From contig NZ_KE384314.1 in NCBI RefSeq assembly GCF_000425145.1, forward strand, positions 1 to 64,000: 64,000 nt of DNA. Direction: 5' to 3'. The stretch comes from Pedobacter glucosidilyticus DSM 23534 (GTDB lineage Bacteria > Bacteroidota > Bacteroidia > Sphingobacteriales > Sphingobacteriaceae). Shown here piece by piece: positions 26,541 to 33,569 of this stretch. A program made the position numbers and the translations under genes. The notes under the pieces are model-generated. The model saw nothing but the letters and a program-made list of their open reading frames with translations, made no database searches and was not told where the DNA came from. The first letter of the stretch is position 1. Every line of letters begins with the position of its first letter.

Positions 26541-26563
26541 GCTTAAAACTTACTACTTATAGC

Positions 26564-27595
26564 CTAAAACCCAATCGCTTTCAACCTCAATCCTTCCCTC
26601 TCATCCAAACCAAACATCAAATTCATATTCTGGACTGCTTGGCCAGAAGCTCCTTTCAACAAATTGTCAATAATAGATAATATCATCAGTTTATTGCCGT
26701 GTTTTTCTAGATGAATTAAGCATTTATTGGTATTCACAACTTGCTTTAAATCTATATTCTCTTTGCTGATATGTGTGAAAGGCGCATCTGCATAAAAATC
26801 TTGATATAATTTTTCTGCTTCTTCTAAACTTAAATCACAATCCATATAGCTTGAGGCCATAATTCCTCGCGAAAAAGCGCCTCTGTAGGGTATAAAATTT
26901 ATCTCTTTATCAAAATCAGCTTGTAATTGCAAAAGGCTTTCGCCGATTTCATTTAAATGCTGATGCTCAAAAGCTTTATAAACCGATAGGTTATTACTCC
27001 TCCAACTAAAATGAGAGGTTGTTGTTGGCTTTTGCCCTGCCCCTGTAGAACCTGTTGTTGCGGTGATGTGTACTTCAGATTTTAACAATCCTGCTTTAGC
27101 TAAAGGCAACAAAGCCAATTGCAGACAGGTTGCAAAACAACCTGGATTAGCAATGTTTTGAGCTGTTTTTATGGCTTCTTTGTTAAGCTCGGGTAAACCG
27201 TAAATAAATGCAGAAGGCTGAAGGCCTAAAGCTGAAGACTGATTTTCTAAATCGCTTTTAGCTTTTGGCTTTAAGCTTTTAGCTTTTAAACGAAAATCTT
27301 GAGAAAGGTCAATAATTTTGATATTATCATTAAAACTATTTGCTTCTAAAAACTTCCTAGCATCACCATGGCCAACGCATAAAAACAATACATCAATATC
27401 TTGTGATAATTTATCAGTAAAGGTTAAATCAGTATCGCCCAATAAATCTGTATGCACATCTGATATTAAATTACCAGCATTGCTGTTACTATGTACAAAA
27501 GCAATATCAACCTTTTGGTGATTAACCAAAATTCTTAAAAGCTCTCCACCTGTGTAGCCTGCTCCGCCAATGATGCCTACTTTAATATTACTCAT
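26564..27595 (-). CDS. argC: N-acetyl(or succinyl)-gamma-glutamyl-phosphate reductase with in-frame insertion
   Basis: This is the third pathway step, reducing the acylglutamyl phosphate to semialdehyde with NADPH. The 343-residue protein shows the NADP-binding GIIGGAGYTGGELLR at 8-22 and catalytic Cys153 in NPGCFATC. Between DLSQDFRL (96-103) and FIYGLPEL (130-137) there is an extra Lys/Ser-rich stretch of about 20-25 residues (KAKSLKPKAKS and so on) encoded by AAAGCTAAAAGC-type simple repeats, where relatives have only a few residues. The gene starts 1 bp after argG. The frame is intact, so the enzyme is probably functional. Confidence 0.93.
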   Translation of the reverse strand: MSNIKVGIIGGAGYTGGELLRILVNHQKVDIAFVHSNSNAGNLISDVHTDLLGDTDLTFTDKLSQDIDVLFLCVGHGDARKFLEANSFNDNIKIIDLSQDFRLKAKSLKPKAKSDLENQSSALGLQPSAFIYGLPELNKEAIKTAQNIANPGCFATCLQLALLPLAKAGLLKSEVHITATTGSTGAGQKPTTTSHFSWRSNNLSVYKAFEHQHLNEIGESLLQLQADFDKEINFIPYRGAFSRGIMASSYMDCDLSLEEAEKLYQDFYADAPFTHISKENIDLKQVVNTNKCLIHLEKHGNKLMILSIIDNLLKGASGQAVQNMNLMFGLDEREGLRLKAIGF

Positions 27596-27596
27596 C

Positions 27597-28790
27597 TTAA
27601 AGCCCTTCGTTTACTTTATGCCAGATACTTACTTGGTTACCAAATATTTTGGAGAATCCTTTTACATCGTCTCCGGTGTAACCTTCATTCATCTCGCCAT
27701 AGCTACCAAATTTACTACTCATCAAATCATTCTCAGACTCGATACCAATAATCTGGAATCTGTAAGGTAACAGCTGTACAAATACTTTTCCGTTAACTGT
27801 TTTCTGTGTATTTTCTAAGAAAGCTTCAATATCTCTCATCACTGGGTCATGAAACTGACCTTCATGCATCCAATTTCCGTAGAACATAGCTAATTGGTCT
27901 TTCCAGCTTAACTGCCACTTGGTTAAAGTATGCTTTTCTAAAGCATGATGAGCTTTAATAATCACCATAGGTGCCGCAGCTTCAAAACCAACTCTTCCTT
28001 TTATCCCAATAATGGTATCGCCTACGTGGATATCTCTACCTACACCAAACGGAGCAGCAATTTCTTGTAAAACTTGAACTGCTTCTGTTGGATGGTTATA
28101 TTTTTTACCATTTACAGCTACTAACTGCCCCTTTACAAATTCAAGCTCAACATTTTCTGCCTCTGTTTTGGTTACTTGAGTTGGCCATGCCTCTTCTGGT
28201 AGCATACCATTAGAAGTTAGGGTTTCTTTACCTCCTACAGATGTACCCCAAATGCCTTTATTGATAGAGTATTTAGCTTTTTCGGCATTAATTTCTACGC
28301 CATGTTTATGTAGATATTCAATCTCAGCTTCTCGGCTCAATTTCAAATCTCTAATAGGCGTAATGATACCCACTTTAGGAACCAAGATATTGAAAATCAT
28401 ATCAAAGCGCACTTGGTCATTACCAGCACCAGTACTACCATGAGCAACAAAATCAGCATTAATTTCTTTTGCATAGTTTGCAATAGCAGTAGCTTGGGTA
28501 ACACGCTCTGCACTTACAGAAAGTGGGTAAGTATTATTTTTTAATACATTACCAAACACTAAATATTTTAAACAAGAATCATAATAGCCTTTTACTGCAT
28601 CAACAGCATGATGAGAAGCTACCCCTAAACTGTAGGCTCTTTCTTCTATCTGCTTTAATTCTTCTTCAGAAAAACCTCCTGTATTTACAATTACCGAGTG
28701 TACTTCTAAATCCAAATCTTTAGTAAGATATATGCAACAAAATGAGGTATCTAATCCTCCGCTAAAGGCTAAAACTACTTTTTTCTTCAT
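27597..28790 (-). CDS. argG: Argininosuccinate synthase
   Basis: The 397-residue protein joins citrulline and aspartate using ATP. The PP-loop motif AFSGGLDTSFCC near residue 8 is diagnostic, followed by HGSTGAGNDQVRFDM and SINKGIWGTSVGGKET. It comes after the GNAT gene by 64 bp, a gap holding a hairpin-forming dispersed repeat, and precedes argC by 1 bp. Its length is typical for the family. Confidence 0.96.
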   Translation of the reverse strand: MKKKVVLAFSGGLDTSFCCIYLTKDLDLEVHSVIVNTGGFSEEELKQIEERAYSLGVASHHAVDAVKGYYDSCLKYLVFGNVLKNNTYPLSVSAERVTQATAIANYAKEINADFVAHGSTGAGNDQVRFDMIFNILVPKVGIITPIRDLKLSREAEIEYLHKHGVEINAEKAKYSINKGIWGTSVGGKETLTSNGMLPEEAWPTQVTKTEAENVELEFVKGQLVAVNGKKYNHPTEAVQVLQEIAAPFGVGRDIHVGDTIIGIKGRVGFEAAAPMVIIKAHHALEKHTLTKWQLSWKDQLAMFYGNWMHEGQFHDPVMRDIEAFLENTQKTVNGKVFVQLLPYRFQIIGIESENDLMSSKFGSYGEMNEGYTGDDVKGFSKIFGNQVSIWHKVNEGL

Positions 28791-28796
28791 TTTTTT

Positions 28797-28840
28797 AGTA
28801 TTGAGTATTGAGATATGAGATTTGCGATCTCATATTTCGA
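28797..28840. repeat. Dispersed TATTGAG repeat with a 9-bp hairpin
   Basis: Two TATTGAG-type units are followed by ATATGAGAT-TTGCG-ATCTCATAT (stem 28813-28821 with 28827-28835), between the GNAT and argG genes. A related ATATGAGATTTGCG segment without the second arm occurs at 37025-37040. In RNA the hairpin could modulate processing between the first two genes of the operon; there is no T-run. Confidence 0.65.
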
Positions 28841-28854
28841 TACAGATTTATTCT

Positions 28855-29511
28855 TTAAATTAATCCGGCTACTACCATTTTTAAAGAACGACGCAATTTA
28901 GCTTCTATTCTTTCTAGTAAAGTAGCTTTATGTGTTATCTTCTTTAATCTTTCAGCTTCTTCGGCTTTTTTCTCTTCTGGGTCGTAAAGCATGGCTGTAC
29001 ACATACAATTTTGCCTGTTTTTACTCATCAAGATATCGTAGTTTACACAACTTTGACAGCCTTTCCAAAAATTCTCATCTTGTGTTAGTTGCGAGTAAGT
29101 AACCGGTTCGTAACCTAAATCAGAATTGATTTTCATCACTGCTAAACCTGTTGTTAAACCAAATATCTTAGCGTCTGGATATTTTTCCCTAGATAAATCA
29201 AATATCTTAAACTTAATAGCTTTAGCCAAACCAGCCTTACGATAGATAGGGTTAACTATTAAACCAGAGTTAGCCACAAACTCGCCATGGCTCCAGGTTT
29301 CTATATAACAAAAGCCTGCCCATGTACCGTCTTTGTGCAAAGCAATAACAGCTTTACCTTCTAACATTTTATTGGCAACATATTCTGGAGAACGCTTTGC
29401 TATACCTGTTCCACGTACTTTTGCAGAGGTTTCCATCTCTGTGCAAATAGTTTCTGCATAACCTACATGTTGCAAACCAGCAACCAGTATGTTAAAATCG
29501 TTAATATGCAT
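28855..29511 (-). CDS. GNAT acetyltransferase at the head of the arginine operon, probable ArgA analogue
   Basis: The 218-residue GNAT-fold protein has the acyl-CoA-binding motif A segment NPIYRKAGLAKAIKFK (87-102). As the first gene of the operon and the only acyltransferase in it, it is the best candidate for making N-acetyl- or N-succinylglutamate, since no argA or argJ is present (inference from context). The C-terminal part has Cys152 and Cys155 (CQSC) and Cys169 and Cys171 (CMC), a possible zinc site, and a charged helix. The start lies 14 nt after a hairpin with a U-run in the leader region, so its expression is likely set by attenuation. Confidence 0.75.
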   Translation of the reverse strand: MHINDFNILVAGLQHVGYAETICTEMETSAKVRGTGIAKRSPEYVANKMLEGKAVIALHKDGTWAGFCYIETWSHGEFVANSGLIVNPIYRKAGLAKAIKFKIFDLSREKYPDAKIFGLTTGLAVMKINSDLGYEPVTYSQLTQDENFWKGCQSCVNYDILMSKNRQNCMCTAMLYDPEEKKAEEAERLKKITHKATLLERIEAKLRRSLKMVVAGLI

Positions 29512-29516
29512 TTTTT

Positions 29517-29545
29517 GAAAAAGATAAATCCTTCATGAGGGATTT
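29517..29545 (-). terminator. Terminator-like hairpin in front of the first arginine gene
   Basis: On the minus strand AAATCC-CTCATGAA-GGATTT forms a 6-bp stem followed by ATCTTTTTC. The end of the U-run is about 5 nt from the GNAT start codon. It could act as the attenuator's terminator or hide the ribosome-binding region. The stem is short, so strength is uncertain. Confidence 0.45.
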
Positions 29546-29572
29546 TAATCAGAATAAACAAAAATTAATTAG

Positions 29573-29653
29573 AGACCTGTTTACTTACAAACAGAAAAAG
29601 ATGTCGAAATTATCAGCAGAGGTTTAGGCCCTGGTGACAAACAGAGGTCTTCG
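29573..29653 (-). promoter_or_regulatory. Mutually exclusive RNA pairings of the arg attenuator
   Basis: The downstream segment AAACAGGTCT (29573-29582 on the minus strand) can pair in two ways. Locally, its AAACAG part pairs with CTGTTT (29589-29594), giving a 6-bp hairpin with loop GTAAGT. Long-range, it pairs with AGACCTCTGTTT (29639-29650), which overlaps the Arg and Pro codons of the leader ORF. Because the second partner lies where ribosomes would stall or read through, the choice could depend on charged arginyl-tRNA. Which state terminates is not settled from the sequence. Confidence 0.5.
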
Positions 29654-29761
29654 TCGTAGTAAACGAATAGATGTGTGTAAATCAGAAAGCAACATATAGA
29701 AATTAAGCACCTTTTTAAGGGCTGTTAATTTCTTGAAGGTATGTAAGTTTTGTTGTTTCAT
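29624..29761 (-). CDS. Arginine-rich leader peptide of the arg operon
   Basis: This 45-codon ORF starts with ATG (MKQQNLHTFKK), preceded by the purine-rich GGATAAAAGAA. It ends in a cluster IRLLRRRPLFVTRA with five Arg among its last 13 residues, three of them consecutive (CGA CGA AGA). It lies 112 bp upstream of the GNAT gene, on the same strand as the operon, and its 3' part overlaps a sequence able to pair with the downstream leader. This is the classic layout of an amino-acid leader peptide whose translation senses the end product, here arginine. The ORF is too short for homology-based recognition; the Arg run placed ahead of an arg operon is the key evidence. Confidence 0.75.
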   Translation of the reverse strand: MKQQNLHTFKKLTALKKVLNFYMLLSDLHTSIRLLRRRPLFVTRA

Positions 29762-29859
29762 TTCTTTTATCCATCAGCCACTTAGGGCTAATATTTGACG
29801 CAAAAGAGCGTATTATTTTTATTAATTACAATAAAAAAATGCAATTAATATGAATATAA

Positions 29860-29896
29860 CACAGAGGTGCTTTTAAGATTACATAACACCTCTGTG
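29860..29896 (-). terminator. Hairpin after the desaturase gene
   Basis: A perfect 10-bp stem CACAGAGGTG / CACCTCTGTG with a 17-nt loop lies 10 bp after the desaturase stop. The following bases on the minus strand are TTATATTC rather than a T-run, so termination may be partial or the hairpin may mainly stabilise the 3' end. Confidence 0.65.
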
Positions 29897-29905
29897 CGAA
29901 AGTTA

Positions 29906-30634
29906 TTAAACCTTTCTTAATTTGATAATTTTTACCCAATGTAAAACCTTTAAAATAGGGTAAACTGGATCAAACTCGAACCATTTTTTTGCAAAATTTG
30001 GACTGTTTGGAAACTTATGGTGATTGTTCTGAAAAAGCTCTCCTAACATAAAGAAATCAAAAGGAGTTGAGTTTTTAGATTTATCATCATTATCGAAATT
30101 TGAATAACCGTATTTGTGGCCACACCAATTAACAATAGCTCCATGTAATGGACCCATAATAAAATGGATTGGTAATAATAAAAACATCCACCAAGAGGTT
30201 GCAAAAAATACATAAAATGCAATGTAACCTAAGCCAAATAAAATTCTAGTGATAAAAGAAGAAGCTACTTTATCTATAAATTTCCACTCTGGATAGTTCC
30301 CTTTAAACTCTTTATCCGCTTGTAAGGTTCCTTCTGCAAAGCCATTATACATACCTCTAGTGTTCCACATCATTTGAAAAACATCTTCAAAAAAATGTGG
30401 CGAGTGTGGATCTTTCTCTGTGTCTGAGAAAGCATGGTGCATACGATGCATAATAGCATAAGCTTTAGGCACTAAATAAGATGCTCCCTGACTAAACCAT
30501 GTAAAAATGTAAAAGGCTTTCTCCCAGAACTTGTTTAAGGTAAACATTTTGTGAGAAGCATAACGGTGAAGGTAGAAAGTTTGGGCAAAAAGGGACAAAA
30601 ACCAGTGTGCCAAAAAGAAAATAAGAATGTACAT
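29906..30634 (-). CDS. Membrane fatty-acid (acyl-CoA/acyl-lipid) desaturase
   Basis: The 242-residue membrane di-iron desaturase carries three histidine boxes: HRYASH at 23-28, HRMHH at 63-67 with DPHSPH following, and QNNHH near residue 205. Hydrophobic segments lie at 1-20, 40-58 and 140-160. The family inserts a double bond, often delta-9, into fatty acyl chains using oxygen. It is somewhat shorter than typical delta-9 desaturases (about 250-300). It stands alone, with a downstream hairpin and an 85-bp gap to the TPR gene. Confidence 0.9.
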   Translation of the reverse strand: MYILIFFLAHWFLSLFAQTFYLHRYASHKMFTLNKFWEKAFYIFTWFSQGASYLVPKAYAIMHRMHHAFSDTEKDPHSPHFFEDVFQMMWNTRGMYNGFAEGTLQADKEFKGNYPEWKFIDKVASSFITRILFGLGYIAFYVFFATSWWMFLLLPIHFIMGPLHGAIVNWCGHKYGYSNFDNDDKSKNSTPFDFFMLGELFQNNHHKFPNSPNFAKKWFEFDPVYPILKVLHWVKIIKLRKV

Positions 30635-30719
30635 GTGTGATTTTAAAAATTCAGATAATATAATCTGGTTGCTAAATTAAGGTAATTGTTTATTATCTAC
30701 TAAAAACATAGAATAAATT

Positions 30720-31760
30720 TTAGCGATAAATATTAGAATTAACGTAACTTTCACGCTCTTTGTTATAGATGACGCTATATATTTCTGCTTTTTCTTTACT
30801 TCCCAGTTTAAAATAGGTAATAGCAAGATTTTTTAAAACATCAAATTGAAAGCGTTCGTTTTGATGATTAATAAGCTTTTCTGCCTTTTGTAAATCTATT
30901 AAAGCAAGATCATAATCTTTTATTTTATTTTTAACTTTTGCCAACATCAGTAAAGAACGTATGATACCTTCTTGTTGTTGAATTTTGTTTGCTAAAATAT
31001 TTGCTTGTACGAAGAACCATTTAGCTTCTGTAAACTTGTTCTGGAATAAATATATCCGCCCCAATTGCATATAACAATCAATTTCAGCTTGTTTGCTATT
31101 AAGCTTGTAAGCTATAAGTAAAGTTTTGGTTAAAATTTGTTGCTCTGCTTGTTTAAAATATCCTGCCTTTAGCCATAGCTCGTTTTGTTGTAGTAAAGCA
31201 TTTATATAACTTTTATCGTTTTGGCTAATACGAAAACCTGCCAAAGCAATGGTATTATAATCTGCTGCGGCTTTGTCTTCACCAAAAATTACCGCTAGTT
31301 GATATAGAAAACTAGCTATTTGTGCAACTTTAGCGTGGTTAAGTTGCATTTGATACAGGATTAGAGCTTTATTAAAATGATGGTAAGCTATATTTAAATC
31401 GCCTGCTAGGGTTTCTGTTACAGCCATCATCATGTATAAACCTGCCTGTCTTTCTTTCAAATTTGCCTCTGAATAAAAAATCAGTTGCTGAGGTAAGGAA
31501 TTAAAATAAAGTTGATGCTGATGATAAGTTATTGCACTTATCCCAATATTTAAACTTAAAACATCGCTTATTTTTTTGATAAGCTCTTGAGGGTTTAATA
31601 AAGCTAATTCATCTGCTATGAGACTGTTATTAAAAGATTTAATAAATACAGTATCAACAAATTTTTGTTGAGGAGTAGGGTAAGAATTAAGCTTTTTGTT
31701 TGCAAAACTATCTTCTAACACAAAAATAAAAAACGTTGATAATAATAACAGACGTAGCAT
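30720..31760 (-). CDS. Secreted or periplasmic TPR-repeat protein
   Basis: The 346-residue protein starts with a signal peptide (MLRLLLLSTFFIFVLEDSFA). It is largely helical with degenerate tetratricopeptide repeats, for example KQAEIDCYMQLGRIYLFQNK and QFDVLKNLAITYFKLGSKEK. No catalytic domain and no transmembrane/histidine-kinase part is present, though similar TPR arrays often precede kinases or regulators in this phylum. It lies 34 bp after the sugar-isomerase-like gene and may be read from that operon. Function is unassigned. Confidence 0.7.
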   Translation of the reverse strand: MLRLLLLSTFFIFVLEDSFANKKLNSYPTPQQKFVDTVFIKSFNNSLIADELALLNPQELIKKISDVLSLNIGISAITYHQHQLYFNSLPQQLIFYSEANLKERQAGLYMMMAVTETLAGDLNIAYHHFNKALILYQMQLNHAKVAQIASFLYQLAVIFGEDKAAADYNTIALAGFRISQNDKSYINALLQQNELWLKAGYFKQAEQQILTKTLLIAYKLNSKQAEIDCYMQLGRIYLFQNKFTEAKWFFVQANILANKIQQQEGIIRSLLMLAKVKNKIKDYDLALIDLQKAEKLINHQNERFQFDVLKNLAITYFKLGSKEKAEIYSVIYNKERESYVNSNIYR

Positions 31761-31794
31761 TTACATGTTTAAGAAGTAAAAGAAAGAAAAAAAA

Positions 31795-32661
31795 TTAAAT
31801 AATCCTTCTTAATCTTTTTGCACTTATTTTTATACTCTCATAAGGGTCAATATCAAAATTTTCTTGCTCTACGATAGGATATTTAAGTCCGGCAGTTTTA
31901 GCTTCTTTTATAAAAGACTCAAAATTTATGGTTCCGCTGCCTATTTCAGTATTCTTTGCAGGATTAACTTCATCCATATCTTTAACATGCCATAAAGTAA
32001 AACGTCCTTTATAATCTTTAAATAATTTTACAACATCCTGTTTAGCTCTAACAGCCCAGTATAAATCTAATTCGAACTCTATTTTAGGACTTGTGTGTTC
32101 TAATAAAATTTCATAGGCCGTTTTATTTCCTAGTTGTTTAAACTCAAAATCGTGATTATGGTAGGCTAATGTTAATTCTTCATTTTCTAGTTTGAGTGCG
32201 GCTTTATTAAGCTTATCGGCAAAAGCTTTTACGCTTTCTACGGTATTAAATATTTGAGGATTAATAAAAGGAACTATAATATAAGTTTGCTTCAATATTT
32301 TTGCCGCCTCTATGTAAGAAGCTAAAATATTATCATCACCTGTTTTTTCCCAATCGCTAAATTCGTAATGGGCACTTGGGCAAGTAAGGTTATACTTATC
32401 TAAAAGTTGTTTAAACTGTGTTGGTTTTAAACCCCAGAAACCATCTTTTACCGAGTAACCATAGGCTTCTACCCAAGAATAACCTGCTTTTGATACCTCA
32501 GCAATTACATTTTCTACACCTTTAGAAAATTCGTTTCTTAACGAATATAGTTGTATCCCTATTCTTTTTTTATCATCTACCAAACATCCAAGATTTGGTA
32601 ATACTAAAACCGATGCGGCAGCTAAGCCTACCTGCCTTAAAAATACTCTTCTGTTATCCAT
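31795..32661 (-). CDS. Tat-exported TIM-barrel sugar isomerase/epimerase-like lipoprotein
   Basis: The 288-residue protein begins with a twin-arginine-type signal (NRRVFLRQVG) and a possible lipobox LPNLGC. The mature part is a xylose-isomerase-like AP-endonuclease 2 TIM barrel with metal-ligand positions in YHNHDFEF, FELDLYW, WHVKDMDE and VEQENF. Family members isomerise or epimerise sugars or keto-sugars. It is the last of ten tightly spaced genes with a GMC oxidoreductase and DUF1080 protein, so a role in processing 3-keto sugars in the periplasm is plausible (inference). Confidence 0.82.
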   Translation of the reverse strand: MDNRRVFLRQVGLAAASVLVLPNLGCLVDDKKRIGIQLYSLRNEFSKGVENVIAEVSKAGYSWVEAYGYSVKDGFWGLKPTQFKQLLDKYNLTCPSAHYEFSDWEKTGDDNILASYIEAAKILKQTYIIVPFINPQIFNTVESVKAFADKLNKAALKLENEELTLAYHNHDFEFKQLGNKTAYEILLEHTSPKIEFELDLYWAVRAKQDVVKLFKDYKGRFTLWHVKDMDEVNPAKNTEIGSGTINFESFIKEAKTAGLKYPIVEQENFDIDPYESIKISAKRLRRII

Positions 32662-32673
32662 TTTAAATAAAAA

Positions 32674-33561
32674 CTAAACATCACAAATTTTTACTGCTTG
32701 ATATAAAGATGCTATTTTATTTTCTTTTATCGGAATAAATTCTTGTGCAACATAACCTTTAAAACCTGTTGCTACAATGGCTTTCATAATAGCCGGATAG
32801 TTGAGCTCTTGGCTATCATCTATCTCATTTCTGCCTGGTACGCCAGCTGTGTGGTAGTGCGCAATATAAGGGTGGCTATCTCTTATGGTATGGATAACAT
32901 CTCCTTCATCTACCTGCATGTGGTAAATATCATAAAGTAATTTGAAATTTTCTGAGCCAACTCTTTTACAAAGTTCAACACCCCAAGCTGTTTTATCAGC
33001 AAAATAATCTTTATGGTTAATTTTACTGTTTAAAAGTTCCATTACCAAGGTTACTTTATGCTTTTCTGCTAGTGCCATCAGCTTTTTTAAACCTTTAGCT
33101 GCATTGTTTAAACCTGTTTCATCATCCATACCTCTGCGGTTTCCGCTAAAACAAATGAGATTTTTATAACCTGCTTTAGCAACTATAGGAATCATTTCGG
33201 TATAATTCTGGATAAGCTTCTCATGAAAATTAGGCTCTGCAAAGCCATCAACCAAATTGATTTCTGCGCCGTTACACATGCTAGAATCTATACCATGTTT
33301 TTTGAGAATATCCCACTCTTTAGGACCAACCAAATCGATAGCTTTTATACCTATTTTTTTTGATAAAATACAAAGCTCTTCTAAAGACAAGAAACCATAA
33401 GTCCATTTACATACTGCGTGGTTAATATTGCCTTTTAGTTTGGTGCTTTGTTCTCCATCTAAGGGGTGTGCAAAATTTAGCATAGGTATTGAAGTTAAAG
33501 CGGCAGTTCCTGTCACTATATTTTTAATAACCGTTCTTCTATTCGTTATTTTAGGCATCAT
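32674..33561 (-). CDS. Hydroxypyruvate-isomerase-like TIM-barrel protein with Tat signal
   Basis: The 295-residue protein starts with a Tat-type signal (TNRRTVIKNIV, then ALTSIPMLNFA). The mature domain resembles the hydroxypyruvate isomerase/Hyi group: AVCKWTYG near the start, LVMELLNS, LLYDIYHMQVDEGD, HYHTAGVPGRNE and VAQEFIP, giving a complete Glu-Asp-His-Glu metal site. It lies 8 bp after the MFS gene and 12 bp before the next isomerase. Export suggests that it acts on a periplasmic sugar rather than on cytosolic hydroxypyruvate. Confidence 0.85.
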   Translation of the reverse strand: MMPKITNRRTVIKNIVTGTAALTSIPMLNFAHPLDGEQSTKLKGNINHAVCKWTYGFLSLEELCILSKKIGIKAIDLVGPKEWDILKKHGIDSSMCNGAEINLVDGFAEPNFHEKLIQNYTEMIPIVAKAGYKNLICFSGNRRGMDDETGLNNAAKGLKKLMALAEKHKVTLVMELLNSKINHKDYFADKTAWGVELCKRVGSENFKLLYDIYHMQVDEGDVIHTIRDSHPYIAHYHTAGVPGRNEIDDSQELNYPAIMKAIVATGFKGYVAQEFIPIKENKIASLYQAVKICDV

Positions 33562-33569
33562 GATGCAAA

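Larger units (their letters stand above)
29512..29905. other. Leader region of the arginine operon
   Basis: This 394-bp gap between the GNAT gene and the desaturase stop holds an Arg-rich leader ORF, alternative RNA pairings, a terminator-like hairpin just before the GNAT gene, and the desaturase terminator at its far end. No clear TAnnTTTG promoter is seen; a TTG at about 29835 spaced from GCTCTTTTG on the minus strand is a weak candidate. No other gene is visible here. Confidence 0.6.

Noticed and set aside
29841-29856. Possible ArgR-type box (TGCAATTAATATGAAT)
   Set aside because: It only loosely resembles the enterobacterial ARG box and AT-rich matches are expected by chance here; no argR gene is in the window.
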